A stretch of 64,000 bases of DNA from Leptospira brenneri (GCF_002812125.1 NZ_NPDQ01000001.1:640883-704882), one strand, 5' to 3'; positions 37,426-48,593 are shown, counted from the stretch's first letter. The notes: generated from the sequence alone by a model not told the origin. Numbers and translations are program-made.

Positions 37426-38019
37426 TTAGGGGAGTTCCAGTTTGTGAACTGACCCAAAATCCACAGGTGACTTGAACGCTTCTTCGTATGGAGTTCCGTT
37501 TTCTTTACAAAGAACCGCTCGGATTGGGCCGGAGTGACAAACAACAATTAAGGAAGTCAGAGATTTTTCTTTTTTCCTTTCCCATTCTAATCTTAAAGTT
37601 CCATCTTTTTTCCAATCATCGATAAAAGAATCCACTCTGTGGATCAGATCAGTAAAGGCTTCTCCACCGGGAGCTCTTGCATTGACAAAGTCTTTCATCC
37701 ACGGAATGGTTTCCTTTCTGGGAATATCTTCCCAAAGTTTTCCATCCCAATCTCCAAAATTCATTTCCCATAAACGTTCGTCAGTTGGTATTTCTGAGTG
37801 ATTTGTTGGTTTCAGATTGTATTTTGTAAGTAATGCTGAAGATAATTTGAGAGCTCTCGGTGCAGGGCTCGAAAGAAAATAGTCAAAGTTAGGTGGCAAA
37901 TAAGAGAATGTAGAATCGGCAGTATCTTCCACTGGATACTTCAGTGGAAAATCAGTCCTGCCATAACAAGTACCTTTGGGGGCAGTGGTTTCTGGATGGC
38001 GGATCAAATAGAGGTCCAT
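37426..38019 (-). CDS. cobC: Histidine phosphatase family protein, probable alpha-ribazole phosphatase
   Basis: From the ATG at 38019 the product is 197 residues and opens with [20 protein letters not shown], the RHxxT motif of phosphoglycerate-mutase-like phosphatases. CYGRTDFPL is typical of Cob[17 protein letters not shown] follows, and a second His appears in [10 protein letters not shown]. CobC dephosphorylates alpha-ribazole phosphate or cobalamin phosphate. It overlaps cobS by 16 bases on the same strand, supporting this role. A longer start at 38136 lies inside cobS and is rejected. Confidence 0.85.
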   Translation of the reverse strand: MDLYLIRHPETTAPKGTCYGRTDFPLKYPVEDTADSTFSYLPPNFDYFLSSPAPRALKLSSALLTKYNLKPTNHSEIPTDERLWEMNFGDWDGKLWEDIPRKETIPWMKDFVNARAPGGEAFTDLIHRVDSFIDDWKKDGTLRLEWERKKEKSLTSLIVVCHSGPIRAVLCKENGTPYEEAFKSPVDFGSVHKLELP

Positions 38020-38831
38020 ATAAATACTCCTGAAATCCAAATACAAGTTTCTATGACTTGTTGGATCGCTCCCAAACAATCCCCCGTAAATCCACCAATC
38101 CAACGTTTCATTAATTTGTACATATAAATGAAACAAGGTATAATTAGTAGTGTACTAATCAGAAAGTTCAGGTGTAAGTAGATAAGAAATAAATAGGGAA
38201 GTAGGCCAAGTAAACTTGCGAACAAAATTTGAGGCCAAGTGATTTCTTTTGCCATCGGTTTTGCATAACCTTCTTCTTTTGCATAAGGTAGAAGTTTCAT
38301 CATAAATATAGATAAAAATCTGCTCAACGAATGTGCCGAAATAAAATAAAGATAACTACTGAGTAGGTGATGGTTTTCAGTTGAATTGATAGTGAATTGT
38401 AACCCCTTTATTTGATACTGAGCAAAGGATTCAGACACTCCTAAAACTTTTAATAGAATCAGGAGGGATATACCAACGGCACCAAAACTCCCCACCCGAC
38501 TATCCTTCATGATTCTAAGAATGTCTTCTCGTTTCCAACCACCTCCGATTCCATCACAGAAATCAGAAAATCCATCTTCATGAAAAGCACCCGTAAGAAT
38601 GAGTAAGATCCCAAGGGAGATCGCAAAAGCCACTGAAGGTCCAAAGAAAGTTTGGAAAATAATAAATACAAACCATTGTAAGGTTCCAAGCAGAATGCCC
38701 ACACTAGGAGAATATTTAATTGATTTGTGTAACCATTCTTCTTGAAAACCAACCCAACTTGGGGACGGAATTCTGGATAAAAATGATAAACAAACAAAGA
38801 ATAGTCGAATTTCCGTTATGATCCAGTTCAT
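38004..38831 (-). CDS. cobS: Adenosylcobinamide-GDP ribazoletransferase (cobalamin synthase)
   Basis: The 275-residue membrane protein carries the CobS signature [19 protein letters not shown], then [15 protein letters not shown], with several membrane helices and FTGDCLGA near the end. It joins alpha-ribazole to adenosylcobinamide-GDP in the last steps of B12 assembly. It follows cobT by six bases and overlaps cobC, making a three-gene lower-ligand unit. Confidence 0.95.
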   Translation of the reverse strand: MNWIITEIRLFFVCLSFLSRIPSPSWVGFQEEWLHKSIKYSPSVGILLGTLQWFVFIIFQTFFGPSVAFAISLGILLILTGAFHEDGFSDFCDGIGGGWKREDILRIMKDSRVGSFGAVGISLLILLKVLGVSESFAQYQIKGLQFTINSTENHHLLSSYLYFISAHSLSRFLSIFMMKLLPYAKEEGYAKPMAKEITWPQILFASLLGLLPYLFLIYLHLNFLISTLLIIPCFIYMYKLMKRWIGGFTGDCLGAIQQVIETCIWISGVFIWTSI

Positions 38832-38837
38832 AGGATA

Positions 38838-39893
38838 TTATTTTGAATCCGTATTACTAACACCAGCATCTGCAAAGGATGCCATTTCGTTTAGAAATTT
38901 TACACTAAGTTCAATGAGCGGATAGGCGGCAAGGGCTCCACTTCCTTCTCCTAATCGAAGGTTCAGTCTCAGTAGAGGTCTAATTTTCCAATGTTCAAAT
39001 ACAACCGTATGGCCTTCTTCTTCAGAAAGATGTGAAAAAATAGCATAATCTTGTACAGTGGAATTGAGTGCGAAGGCAATTGCAAAGGCTGCCGTTGTGA
39101 TAAATCCATCCACAACAAAAGACTTTCTTTGCGATGCAGCCCCAATCATCGCCCCCGCCATCATTCCGATTTCAAATCCACCAAATTCAGAAAGGATCTC
39201 TACTGGATCTTTTAATTTTCCTGTTCTTTGAAAAGCTTCCGAAAGGATTTTGAATTTATTTTCTTTTCCGCTATTATTTAGACCAGTTCCTCTCCCAACG
39301 AGTTTTCTTAGTGGAATGTCTGTTAAATGAGATAAGATAAGAGATGCTGCTGAAGTATTACCAATTCCCATTTCACCGAATAAAAATATATTTGTTGATT
39401 CATATTTTTTTCCATTCAGAAGTTCTACACCACTTAATATGGTTTCCCTAGCTTCTTCCAATGACATTGCTTTTGACTTTAGAAAGTTGGAAGTTCCTTT
39501 TCGAATTTTTCTTTGGATCGGTTTTGGATGATTTTCTTCCCAGTCATGATCGACTCCAGCATCTACAACTTCCACTTCGATATGACTATGTTTGGCGAAG
39601 ACATTCGCACAAGCGCCACCTGACAAAAAATTTAAAACCATCTGCCAAGTGACATCTTTCGGGTATAGGGACACCGGTTCTTCTGTAATCCCATGGTCAG
39701 CCGCAAAAAGAATGAGTTTTGGGTTTTTTAGCTCAGGAGAGAGGGTATTCTGGATTTCTGCCAATTGCAAAGCAATGGTTTCCAAATCACCCAAGGATCC
39801 CAAAGGTTTGGTTTTATTGTCTATTTTGCTACGGATGGCTTTTCGCAAAACATCCGTTACGGGAGAGATGGGTGGTAGGGAAAATGGTGACAT
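38838..39893 (-). CDS. cobT: Nicotinate-nucleotide--dimethylbenzimidazole phosphoribosyltransferase
   Basis: The enzyme activates the lower ligand base of B12. Seen motifs are TKPLGSLGDLE near the N-terminus, LILFAADHGI, QMVLNFLSGGACANVFAKH, GEMGIGNTSAAS and GRGTGL, in family order. I prefer the ATG at 39893 (351 residues) because the family similarity begins just after it. An in-frame ATG at 39932 would add 13 residues, and neither start has a clear Shine-Dalgarno box. It is the first gene of cobT-cobS-cobC. Confidence 0.94.
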   Translation of the reverse strand: MSPFSLPPISPVTDVLRKAIRSKIDNKTKPLGSLGDLETIALQLAEIQNTLSPELKNPKLILFAADHGITEEPVSLYPKDVTWQMVLNFLSGGACANVFAKHSHIEVEVVDAGVDHDWEENHPKPIQRKIRKGTSNFLKSKAMSLEEARETILSGVELLNGKKYESTNIFLFGEMGIGNTSAASLILSHLTDIPLRKLVGRGTGLNNSGKENKFKILSEAFQRTGKLKDPVEILSEFGGFEIGMMAGAMIGAASQRKSFVVDGFITTAAFAIAFALNSTVQDYAIFSHLSEEEGHTVVFEHWKIRPLLRLNLRLGEGSGALAAYPLIELSVKFLNEMASFADAGVSNTDSK

Positions 39894-40056
39894 AAACAAA
39901 ACCAATCTAAAGAAAGCAGAATCCGCTTCCATCGTTTTTGGGCTTGGACGGGACAGGGAGGTTTGGGATTTGGCAATTTGGGCCGAAAAAAATCCAAATT
40001 TTCTCCCTTGGGTCGCTTTACGTAGGAACCCATAGGAGTTACTATGTCACCAAGCC

Positions 40057-43000
40057 ATGGAAGATTTCGCCCACCTTCATTTGCATACTACCTATTCCAT
40101 GTTGGATGGAGCCATACGGATCAGTGATCTCATGAAACGAGTGAAGGAACTTGGGATGAGTTCTGTCGCCATCACTGACCATGGAAACATGTATGGGGCC
40201 ATTGAGTTTTACAAAGAAGCAGTCAAACATGAAGTCAAACCTATCATTGGATGTGAATTTTACGTAACCCCTTCACGTAGTGCTGAAACCGAACTAGATG
40301 AAATTGCTGACGGTGGTGCTTATCATATTATTTTACTTTGTAAAAACGAAGTTGGTTATCAAAACATTATAAAACTAGCTAGTAGGTCCTTCACTGAAGG
40401 TTTTTATCGCAAACCAAGGATTGATTATGATCTTCTGGAACGTCATAGCGAAGGACTTGTTTGTTTAACAGCTTGCCTTGCTGGTGAAGTCAACCGAAAG
40501 ATTTTAGAAGGTAAAGAAGATAAAGCGTATGCGTTAGCTGGTCGTTTGCATGAAATTTTTCGTAAAGAAGATTTTTATTTAGAAATCCAAGATCATGGAA
40601 TTCCAGAACAACGAATTGTTGCGGAAGCCGTAATGGGTTTTTCTAAACGAACAGGAATTCCTCTCGTCCTTACCAACGACTCTCACTTTTTAACAAAAGA
40701 TGACAAAGAAGCGCAAGACATCTTACTTCGTATCGGAATGCGAAAGAACATTGATGATGAGATGCGATTTGGATTCAATGAGAACTTTTATGTAAAATCT
40801 CCGGCTGAAATGATTGGACTTTTTCCTGATCATACAGATGCGTTTTATAATACTTTAGCCATTCGCGATAAATGTTCGCTTAATTTCCAATTCGGAAATC
40901 CTTTATTACCTCCTTTTGAAGTACCTGCTGGTTTTGATACTGATAGTTATTTAGAAAAACTGGTTTGGGAAGGGATCAAAGAAAAATATCAGGATATAAC
41001 GCCTGTTGTTCGAGAGAGAACCGAGTTTGAAATGCAGACCATTCGGAATATGCATTTTGCTGGATACTTTCTAATTGTACAAGATTATATCAATTTCGCA
41101 AGGCGTGCAGGAATTCCAGTAGGGCCGGGGCGTGGTTCAGCAGCAGGATCTATCATTGCCTATGCTTTGGGAATCACCAATGTGGATCCCATCCGTTATA
41201 ATTTACTTTTTGAAAGGTTTCTCAATCCCGACAGAAAGGACATGCCCGATATTGATACTGATTTTTGTGTGGAAAGACGTGAAGAAGTAATCAACTACAT
41301 CAAACACAGGTATGGTGAGAATCGCGTTGGTCAAATCATTACTTTTGGGTCGTTAGCAGCAAAGGCTGCTATCAAAGATGTGGCCCGTGTTTTTAATGTT
41401 CCTTTTTCTGAAGTGAATGAGATGAGTAAACTTTTCCCTAAAAAATTGGGAATCACCATTCAGGAAGCCGTTGAAACATCTAAAGATCTTCGAGACATCG
41501 CAGAAAAGTCGGATTTAAACAAAAAAGTTTTTTATATTGCACAAAAATTAGAAGGTAACTACCGTCAGGTGGGAAGACATGCCGCTGGTGTGGTGATCGC
41601 CCCAACTGCTTTGGAAGAAATTGTTCCACTTTCTACGGTGAGTGAACCTGGTCGGGATGGTAGGTCCATTGTCACTCAGTACGACAAAAATATGTCGGAA
41701 CAAGTGGGACTGATCAAAATGGATATTTTAGGTTTAAAAAACTTAACTACGATCCATCATGCGACCAAACTCATTGAAAAACGTCATGGTGTTTTGCTTG
41801 ATTTAGATAAAATTCCTTTAGATGATCCGGCAACATTTAGTTTATTACGAAAAGCCAATGTTCTTGGGATATTCCAGTTAGATTCTTCTTCTGGAATTCG
41901 CGACCTATTTGCCAAAGCACAGGTACAAAAGTTTGAAGAGATTGCCGCCTTGCTTGCATTATATCGACCAGGTCCAATGGGTTCAGGAATGTTGGATGAT
42001 TATTTGGATCGAAAAAACGGCAAAAAGAAAGTGATTTTCCCCCATGATAGTTTGGCTGAAGTTTTGGGTGAAACCTACGGTGTTGTCGTTTACCAAGAAC
42101 AGGTAATGGGTATCTCTCGAATTATGGGTGGATACTCTGTTGGAGATTCGGATGTACTTCGTAAGGCCATGGCCAAAAAAGACAAATCGAAACTTCCCGC
42201 GCTGAAAGAAAAATTTGTGAAAGGTGCCATTGAAAAGAAAATCAATGAAAAACTTGCTATAGAGCTTTTTGAACAGTTAGAAAAGTTCGGTGAATATGGA
42301 TTCAATAAATCTCACTCAGTTGCATATGCGTTCGTAACTTATCAAACCGCTTATTTAAAAGCAAACTATTCCATTGAATACTTAACTGCGCTTTTGTCGG
42401 GAGATCATTCTAAGATTACGGATGTAGTGAAATACATCAACAACGCAAAAGAAATGGGAATCCGAATTTTAGGTCCTGATGTCAAGGAATCAGGAATTTC
42501 CTTTGAAATCACTGATGATAAAACGGTAAGATTTGGTCTTTCTTCTATCAAAGGGGTTGGGGAACTTGCAGCAGAGAATATTATCTCTAATAGAAATTCT
42601 ACAAGTGGCGGATACAAACAGTTAAGTGATTTCACAAAGAAATTAGATACGAGACTTGCAAACAAAAAGGTTTTAGAATCACTCGCACAAGGCGGGGCCT
42701 TTGATTCATTTGGTTATTCAAGGAAAACGGTTTTTGAATCCACCGATATCATTCTCAGTTATGCCAACAAAAAACAAGCAGAAGAAAAAGAAGGTCAGTT
42801 TTCTTTATTTGGGGGAGTGAACGGAGGCGGAGAAGAAGATCTCAATCTACCGAAAGACGGAATTGAATGGAGTGGAGACGAATTACTTCGCAGAGAAAAG
42901 GAAACAACAGGCCTTTATCTTTCAGGGCATCCACTTGATAAATTTACAGAACAATTAAAAACTTTAAAACCAACGACTATTGAAAATTTGGAAGAAGTTC

Positions 43001-43557
43001 GTCCTAAATCAAAAGTAGAAATTGCTGGTGTACTTTCTAAAAAAGTTGTGAAACTCACAAAGAAAAAAGAAGAGTTTGTGAACTTTATGCTCGAGGACCA
43101 AACGGGCGAAATTGAATGTGTTGCCTTCCCGAAAACATATGCAGAATTCAAACATCTTTTTACAGAAGACAATACGGTTTTTATTCGCGGAATTTTGGAA
43201 CGTCTTGATGCGGATGAGTCAGAGTTAAAAGGCCAAATCATCGTCAATAAACTTGAAGAGCTAAATTCTGTAACCATTGAAAAGAAAATGGAGAAAACTC
43301 TTCATCTAACAATCAATATGTTGGAAGAAAAAAATAGAGATGTGATTTTGAAATTACAAGATGTTCTCTCTGTACATCGAGGAGCATCATCTGTATTTTT
43401 CCATTTGATTGGAAACGGAGATGAGAAAAAAGTCATTCGTGCTCATGACCACTTTTCGATAGAAATTACTTCCGATCTTATGAAAATGTTAACGGACATA
43501 TTAGGAAAAGGAACAGTTCGTTATACTGTTGGCGAAGAAGTCAGAGTTTACGGATAA
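40057..43557 (+). CDS. dnaE: DNA polymerase III subunit alpha
   Basis: The 1166-residue replicative polymerase begins with the PHP domain ([16 protein letters not shown]). It has the catalytic palm with [18 protein letters not shown] and PDIDTDFC (metal-binding Asp residues), the [14 protein letters not shown] finger region, [14 protein letters not shown], the helix-hairpin-helix region and an OB fold ([14 protein letters not shown]) before the C-terminal tail. Length is normal. It is followed six bases later by a membrane AraC-type regulator gene. Confidence 0.98.
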   Translation: MEDFAHLHLHTTYSMLDGAIRISDLMKRVKELGMSSVAITDHGNMYGAIEFYKEAVKHEVKPIIGCEFYVTPSRSAETELDEIADGGAYHIILLCKNEVGYQNIIKLASRSFTEGFYRKPRIDYDLLERHSEGLVCLTACLAGEVNRKILEGKEDKAYALAGRLHEIFRKEDFYLEIQDHGIPEQRIVAEAVMGFSKRTGIPLVLTNDSHFLTKDDKEAQDILLRIGMRKNIDDEMRFGFNENFYVKSPAEMIGLFPDHTDAFYNTLAIRDKCSLNFQFGNPLLPPFEVPAGFDTDSYLEKLVWEGIKEKYQDITPVVRERTEFEMQTIRNMHFAGYFLIVQDYINFARRAGIPVGPGRGSAAGSIIAYALGITNVDPIRYNLLFERFLNPDRKDMPDIDTDFCVERREEVINYIKHRYGENRVGQIITFGSLAAKAAIKDVARVFNVPFSEVNEMSKLFPKKLGITIQEAVETSKDLRDIAEKSDLNKKVFYIAQKLEGNYRQVGRHAAGVVIAPTALEEIVPLSTVSEPGRDGRSIVTQYDKNMSEQVGLIKMDILGLKNLTTIHHATKLIEKRHGVLLDLDKIPLDDPATFSLLRKANVLGIFQLDSSSGIRDLFAKAQVQKFEEIAALLALYRPGPMGSGMLDDYLDRKNGKKKVIFPHDSLAEVLGETYGVVVYQEQVMGISRIMGGYSVGDSDVLRKAMAKKDKSKLPALKEKFVKGAIEKKINEKLAIELFEQLEKFGEYGFNKSHSVAYAFVTYQTAYLKANYSIEYLTALLSGDHSKITDVVKYINNAKEMGIRILGPDVKESGISFEITDDKTVRFGLSSIKGVGELAAENIISNRNSTSGGYKQLSDFTKKLDTRLANKKVLESLAQGGAFDSFGYSRKTVFESTDIILSYANKKQAEEKEGQFSLFGGVNGGGEEDLNLPKDGIEWSGDELLRREKETTGLYLSGHPLDKFTEQLKTLKPTTIENLEEVRPKSKVEIAGVLSKKVVKLTKKKEEFVNFMLEDQTGEIECVAFPKTYAEFKHLFTEDNTVFIRGILERLDADESELKGQIIVNKLEELNSVTIEKKMEKTLHLTINMLEEKNRDVILKLQDVLSVHRGASSVFFHLIGNGDEKKVIRAHDHFSIEITSDLMKMLTDILGKGTVRYTVGEEVRVYG

Positions 43558-43563
43558 ACAATT

Positions 43564-44664
43564 GTGGAACCTAGTTCTGTATCGTTAAGTTTACTACTCG
43601 AGTTTCTTTGGATGGGATCTGGTTCTATATTCTGTTTGATCTGGTCGTTTTCTAATTTAATTCAAAACCGGAATGCTTCTGGATTTGTTTGGTCGTTTAC
43701 CCTTTTTTCCACTGGGCTTTGGTTACTTACCGGAGCTTTTATGTTCACCGGGTTTTATATATACATTCCATCGATTGCTTTAATTCATATTCCCTTTGTA
43801 TTCCTTTCTTCTACATTACTTTATTTGTATTTAGAGTTTTTGTTTTTGGAAAAACCCATCAAAGTCAAAGTGTATCATTTTATTCCAGCAATTACATCCA
43901 TTCTTTTTCTAATTCCATTTTATACAAGTTCTGATCCAAAACGATTAGAGCTTTTGAATCAATCAAGTATTTCTGAATATGCTTCTATAATTGTAGGATT
44001 AAACTTTGGAATTAAAATTTCTATCTTAGTTTCTGTTGGTTTATTTCTTTTGAAAGAATGGATACCGAATGTAAGATTATCTATTTTCTTTTCTAAAAAA
44101 GCAATTTACTCTCTTATTTTTATTCTTCTGATTTGGACTGATCTTTTGCTAGGAAGTATTGGATTTACATTTCAAATTCCTTTTTTTAGAAAACTAAGCG
44201 CCTACCTATTACCTGTTCTAATGTATTTTTATTATTTCACCAGGGAACTTTGGACACCCTTTGTAGTCGATGTTCGTGAAAGTATCCAAAAGAATAAATA
44301 TGAAAAATCAAAACTAGTATCTCTCCAATTAGAAACAATCGATCAAAGATTGTATGAATTAATGCGAGAAAAAGTATACTGCGACGAAGATCTGAATCTT
44401 TCTAAATTAGCAGAAATGGCAGAAGTCAAATCCGGCCAACTTTCCGAATACTTTCACAAACGATATGGGTTTGGTTTTTATCAATACATCAATCAATATA
44501 GGATCGATGAGGCAAAACGTTTGTTATTAGAATCCGAAGAAAGGTCCATTCTTTCCATTGCTGATTCCGTTGGGTTTAATTCTAAATCAACATTCAACCG
44601 TGTTTTTTTAGAAGCCGTAGGTTCCACACCATCCGATTTCCGTAAACAATCAAAATCCAACTAA
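43564..44664 (+). CDS. AraC-type regulator with polytopic membrane N-terminus
   Basis: The 366-residue protein starts at GTG six bases behind dnaE. Residues 1-235 hold about seven hydrophobic helices. Residues about 255-362 are an AraC/XylS double helix-turn-helix (LNLSKLAEMAEVKSGQLSEYFHKRYG, SILSIADSVGFNSKSTFNRVF, TPSDFRKQ). A DNA-binding protein tethered through a 7TM-like domain should sense a membrane-accessible signal and act on the chromosome at the membrane. This design recurs in Leptospira and Bacteroidetes. Targets are unknown. Confidence 0.88.
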   Translation: MEPSSVSLSLLLEFLWMGSGSIFCLIWSFSNLIQNRNASGFVWSFTLFSTGLWLLTGAFMFTGFYIYIPSIALIHIPFVFLSSTLLYLYLEFLFLEKPIKVKVYHFIPAITSILFLIPFYTSSDPKRLELLNQSSISEYASIIVGLNFGIKISILVSVGLFLLKEWIPNVRLSIFFSKKAIYSLIFILLIWTDLLLGSIGFTFQIPFFRKLSAYLLPVLMYFYYFTRELWTPFVVDVRESIQKNKYEKSKLVSLQLETIDQRLYELMREKVYCDEDLNLSKLAEMAEVKSGQLSEYFHKRYGFGFYQYINQYRIDEAKRLLLESEERSILSIADSVGFNSKSTFNRVFLEAVGSTPSDFRKQSKSN

Positions 44665-44677
44665 ATATAAGTCTCAA

Positions 44678-44709
44678 AGAATTCCCCAAGACGACAGGGG
44701 GAAAGTTCT
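44678..44709 (+). other. Inverted repeat between regulator and acyl-CoA-ligase genes
   Basis: AGAATTCCCC (44678-44687) can pair with GGGGAA plus TTCT (44698-44709) with a two-base bulge. It lies 14 bases behind the AraC-type gene and ends 32 bases before the next start. With no T run it is either a weak terminator or a leader hairpin. Confidence 0.45.
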
Positions 44710-44741
44710 TCGTTAGAATGGGTTCGTAACGAGGAAATTCA

Positions 44742-46640
44742 ATGCGAACGATGATTGATTTTTATTTAAACCTTCCGGCAAAATTCGGACACAAAAACGC
44801 TTTTGCAACACGAACCGGTGCCGGTGTTTATCAGTTTAAAACTTACAATAACCTGCTTTCTGATGCAAAGGATTTGGCATTTGGTCTAAGGTCTAGTTTG
44901 TCCGAACGGGAAAAAGTTGCTATTTTTGCTGATAATGCTTATGAATGGATACAAATAAGTATCGCCATAACTTTGTTAGGTGCAGTTGATGTTCCGAGAG
45001 CTTCTGATGTCACGGATCATGATATTTTGTACATCCTTAACCATTCCGAATCCAAGGTTTTGTTTGTAGAAAACGAAGCTGTATTCAAAAAAGTCATTCG
45101 TTTGGAATCTGAGTTGGAATTTCTAAAAGAAATTGTAATCATCTATCCTCCGAAAGGCGGAAATCAGGAGATGAGTTCACGAAGAATTAAAATTTCAACC
45201 TTACAAGGATTGGTAGCAAAAGGAAGAGAACTTAGAAAAGCTGACTCATCGGATTCTGTGTTTTTAAACAACACAATCAAAGAATCTGATTTGTTTACTA
45301 TGATTTATACTTCGGGAACCACAGGTACTCCCAAAGGTGTGATGTTGACCCAAGGAAACATCCTTTTCCAATTGAAAAATCTTCCTATCAATCTACAAAA
45401 GGGAGATCGAATTTTATCAATCCTCCCTGTTTGGCATATCTTCGAAAGAATTTTTGAAATCTTTAGTTTGTATTATGGAGCTTGTACTTATTACAGTAGT
45501 GTACGTACGTTAAAAGAAGATCTAAAATTTGTGAAACCAAACTTTATGGCATCTGCTCCAAGGCTTTGGGAAAGTATATACTCAGGAATTCTCGGCACAC
45601 TTGCAAAATCATCAGTAATCAAACAAAAGATGTTTCAAGTTGCGATGTTTTTTGCAAAAAGATCTTTTGTTTCGAGACAAATCATTACAGGCAATGTTTT
45701 AGATATCCATCCTGTTGTGTTTTGGAAACAGGCCATTCGTTTTGTTTACCATCTATATCGTTTTTTCCTTGTTGGTTTACCTCATTTGTTTTTTGATTTT
45801 TTGGTTTTATCGAAAATTCGCAAAGCAACTGGCGGAGAACTTCGTGGTTCTTGTTCTGGTGGAGGAGCTTTGCCTTACCATGTGGATGAATTCTTTAATA
45901 CCATTGGTATTCCTGTTTTGGAAGGTTATGGAATGACCGAAACAGCACCTGTACTTGCTATGCGGACCTTTGAAGAAATCATTCCAGGTTCTGTAGGAAG
46001 GATTTTTCCAAAAACTTTTTTAAGACTCGTGGACCTTCATACTGGTGAAGTCTTTTTAGATACGGAAGTGGGGAAGTTTGTTTTCGGACGCAAAGGAGAA
46101 ATCCATGTAAAAGGAAAACAAGTTATGGCGGGTTATTATAAAAACCCTGATGCCACAAACAAGGTTTTGGTAGATGGTTGGTTGAATACGGGAGACCTCG
46201 GAATTTTTACTGCAAATCATAACCTTCGGATTGTGGGGCGATCGAAAGAAACTATTGTTTTGTTAGGTGGTGAGAATGTTGAGCCAGTTCCTATTGAGTC
46301 CAAGATTTTAGAATCGGAATGGATTGATCAGTGTATGGTTGTCGGACAAGACCAAAAGTATTTGAGTGTTCTTGTTTATCCGAATGTTTCTAGATTTGAA
46401 GAACCACTCGCTGGAGAATTCTGGAATCAAAAAGAGGTCATTCAAAAAATAGAAACAGAAATTAAAACAAAGGTGAATTCGCAAACAGGATTTAAATCAT
46501 TTGAAAGAGTTGTTGGTCTTGTGATTTTACCAAAACCATTTGAAGTGGGTGACGAGTTGACTGCCAAACTTTCTTTAAAGAGGCATGTGATCACTGACAA
46601 ATATAAATCAGAGATCACAAAACTATATTCCAATAACTAA
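44742..46640 (+). CDS. AMP-dependent synthetase/ligase, long-chain acyl-CoA synthetase type
   Basis: The 632-residue enzyme has the adenylate-forming P-loop TMIYTSGTTGTPKGVMLTQ (about residues 187-205), LPVWHIFERIFEI, the GYGMTETAPV motif and the hinge region GWLNTGDLGIFT followed by IVGRSKETIVLLGGENVEP. This pattern fits the FadD15-like branch that activates long-chain fatty acids to acyl-CoA. A hydrophobic patch at about 330-355 suggests membrane association. It is a single gene, convergent with the M23 peptidase. Confidence 0.92.
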   Translation: MRTMIDFYLNLPAKFGHKNAFATRTGAGVYQFKTYNNLLSDAKDLAFGLRSSLSEREKVAIFADNAYEWIQISIAITLLGAVDVPRASDVTDHDILYILNHSESKVLFVENEAVFKKVIRLESELEFLKEIVIIYPPKGGNQEMSSRRIKISTLQGLVAKGRELRKADSSDSVFLNNTIKESDLFTMIYTSGTTGTPKGVMLTQGNILFQLKNLPINLQKGDRILSILPVWHIFERIFEIFSLYYGACTYYSSVRTLKEDLKFVKPNFMASAPRLWESIYSGILGTLAKSSVIKQKMFQVAMFFAKRSFVSRQIITGNVLDIHPVVFWKQAIRFVYHLYRFFLVGLPHLFFDFLVLSKIRKATGGELRGSCSGGGALPYHVDEFFNTIGIPVLEGYGMTETAPVLAMRTFEEIIPGSVGRIFPKTFLRLVDLHTGEVFLDTEVGKFVFGRKGEIHVKGKQVMAGYYKNPDATNKVLVDGWLNTGDLGIFTANHNLRIVGRSKETIVLLGGENVEPVPIESKILESEWIDQCMVVGQDQKYLSVLVYPNVSRFEEPLAGEFWNQKEVIQKIETEIKTKVNSQTGFKSFERVVGLVILPKPFEVGDELTAKLSLKRHVITDKYKSEITKLYSNN

Positions 46641-46679
46641 AGTTTAAATTTGTGAGATCTGTTTTTGGATGGTGGGGGA

Positions 46680-47594
46680 TTAATTTCCTCCACTAATTCT
46701 TGTAATGTTGATGCTAAAACTTCTTTCTGATTCTTTTCCGCTAAAATCTTTGGTTTGCACCTTGATTACATTTTCCCCGGCTTTTAAATTAAGAACACCC
46801 ACCAAATAACGATCTTTAAAAAATAAATCATCGAAACTATGGCCTTCTATGGTTTTCCATTTCCCTTCTTCAAATCTCAAGGAGGAAAAGTTGGCTTGTT
46901 TGTATGCCTCTCCATTAAAGAGGAATTTTACATCTTTTACACCTCTCCTTTGGCTATTTTTGATCCCACCATCAATGATGCTAACGGTAAGAGGAAAGGC
47001 TTTGGAAACATTGATATTGTCTCCATCATTTAGATTTGTAAAATTTTCCCCTACATGAATAAAGAGGTTTGCAATTTGAGGAGGCATCGTGTCCTCCACT
47101 GGAGGGAGGTAGGCCAGAGGATCAAGTAGTGTTTTTCCATAGTCTTTTCCCAAAACAAAGTGTAGGTGACCACCTGTCGAATGCCCCGTATTTCCTGAGA
47201 TTCCAATGGTATCGCCAGCAGACACCTGTTTGCCCGTTCTTACTGTCTCATTCCTTGTCCCTCCAAGGTGGTAATATCCGCTCACATAACCGCTTTTATG
47301 TGCCACCCAGACAATATTTCCCGAACCTCGCTCTTCTTCAAAGGGGTCATCTTCCGCATAACGGGAATATAGAATAAAACCCTGACTCATACTTTTGACA
47401 GGCTGCAGAACAGAGGAGATATCGAGTCCATTGTGAAAATGATCCTTTCTCGATTCCCCAAAAGTACTTGTGATGAGAGCAGGCAAATCTAAACCCTGGA
47501 TGGGCCAAACAAACTCGGGTTTTGATTCGGATACAGGTTCCTCTGCGAAAATAAAACTTGCCAAGAGACTCAATACTACAACAATACTTCTCAT
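46680..47594 (-). CDS. M23 family metallopeptidase (peptidoglycan hydrolase)
   Basis: The 304-residue protein has a signal peptide (about residues 1-17) and an N-terminal LytM/M23 domain with zinc ligands in HFHNGLDIS (His and Asp) and GHSTGGHLHFVLG (final HxH). A beta-rich C-terminal domain follows (about residues 185-300). It should cleave peptide crosslinks of peptidoglycan in the periplasm. The catalytic domain precedes the accessory domain, the reverse of many M23 proteins. It stands divergent from the sigma factor gene 45 bases away. Confidence 0.9.
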   Translation of the reverse strand: MRSIVVVLSLLASFIFAEEPVSESKPEFVWPIQGLDLPALITSTFGESRKDHFHNGLDISSVLQPVKSMSQGFILYSRYAEDDPFEEERGSGNIVWVAHKSGYVSGYYHLGGTRNETVRTGKQVSAGDTIGISGNTGHSTGGHLHFVLGKDYGKTLLDPLAYLPPVEDTMPPQIANLFIHVGENFTNLNDGDNINVSKAFPLTVSIIDGGIKNSQRRGVKDVKFLFNGEAYKQANFSSLRFEEGKWKTIEGHSFDDLFFKDRYLVGVLNLKAGENVIKVQTKDFSGKESERSFSINITRISGGN

Positions 47595-47639
47595 GTTTAG
47601 AGAAGTATCCAGGCGGGTTCCTTTTTAGGAAAGTAGATA

Positions 47640-48557
47640 ATGAAACTCACTTCTCATACAAACGAAGAAATTCTGGAAATTGTAAAGGCCTGCGGTGCGG
47701 GTGACGAAAAGTCTCTCCAAACTTTTTTTGATATTTATTCGCAGGATATCTACAACTTCCCCATCCGCGTTTTTCACCTCAGTGAAGATGATGCATCCGA
47801 TTATTATATTTACGCCTTCGAACGATTGAAAACAGGAAAACGTTTCAAAAGTTTTGTGGGAAAATCTAGTTTCAAAACCTGGTTTTTTTCTGTTCTCCGG
47901 AATTTACTCATTGATTGGCAGCGCACAAAAAGAGAAGTCAAAACTCAATCTGTCTCTAAAGTCAATAAAGACGGGAAAGAATACAGTACCATCGAAGACG
48001 AACCAGACAAAAGGTCAGAGGCTTTGGCTCTCGCTGTGGATGTTTCCGACCAGTTTCATTCTGTATTATCCACAATCAAAATTGAGAACCGTGTTGTATT
48101 CAAATTGTCCTTTGTTTATTATCTCCACTTAGATCCGGAAGAGATCAAATTCGTCGCGGAAAAAACAGATCGTACTGAAGAAGAAATTCGTATCGAAGTT
48201 TTAAGACTTCGAGAGGAACTTTCGAACCGCGAAGAAGAAAACTTAAAAATGGAAGATAAAATTACTTCTTTGTATTTGAATATTCTGGATTTAAAGGAAC
48301 AAAAAAAATCCAAAGCTCAAGGTGATTCTGTAGAAGCGCTCTATTATAAAGAACGTTTGGACCATGCCCTTGCCAAAAAGTACGAACAGAGAAAAAAACT
48401 CATCGAGAAAAAGCAGAAGGGACATTTTCTCGTTCGCACCCCTTACCGTGAAATTGCCCGAATTTTAGGGATTTCCGAAGGTGGGGTGAGCGTAACCTTA
48501 CTCCGAGTTCTCGAAAAAATGCAAAAAAAAATGCATTCTTTGGCTGGCGAGGCCTGA
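47640..48557 (+). CDS. ECF-like sigma-70 family factor with extended C-terminal half
   Basis: The 305-residue protein has a sigma-2 region at about residues 25-105 (DDASDYYIYAFERL, SFKTWFFSVLRNLLIDWQRTKRE). At about 140-190 is a sigma-4.1/4.2-like stretch (ENRVVFKLSFVYYLHLDPEEI, ending VLRLREEL). A charged coiled coil (about 195-265) follows, and finally a second sigma-4.2-like helix-turn-helix (PYREIARILGISEGGVSVTLLRVLEKM). It is about 100 residues longer than a usual ECF factor. It heads a unit with an unknown protein, a CHAT protease and a Cys-cluster protein, so it probably responds to, or is controlled by, them. Confidence 0.82.
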   Translation: MKLTSHTNEEILEIVKACGAGDEKSLQTFFDIYSQDIYNFPIRVFHLSEDDASDYYIYAFERLKTGKRFKSFVGKSSFKTWFFSVLRNLLIDWQRTKREVKTQSVSKVNKDGKEYSTIEDEPDKRSEALALAVDVSDQFHSVLSTIKIENRVVFKLSFVYYLHLDPEEIKFVAEKTDRTEEEIRIEVLRLREELSNREEENLKMEDKITSLYLNILDLKEQKKSKAQGDSVEALYYKERLDHALAKKYEQRKKLIEKKQKGHFLVRTPYREIARILGISEGGVSVTLLRVLEKMQKKMHSLAGEA

Positions 48558-48593
48558 TTTCCTTCGTCATATTTTTACAGGGTGGAATTTGAC

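Noticed and set aside
39894..40056. Possible cobalamin riboswitch before cobT
   Set aside because: The conserved B12-box words and a plausible fold are not visible, and the space is shared with the dnaE leader.
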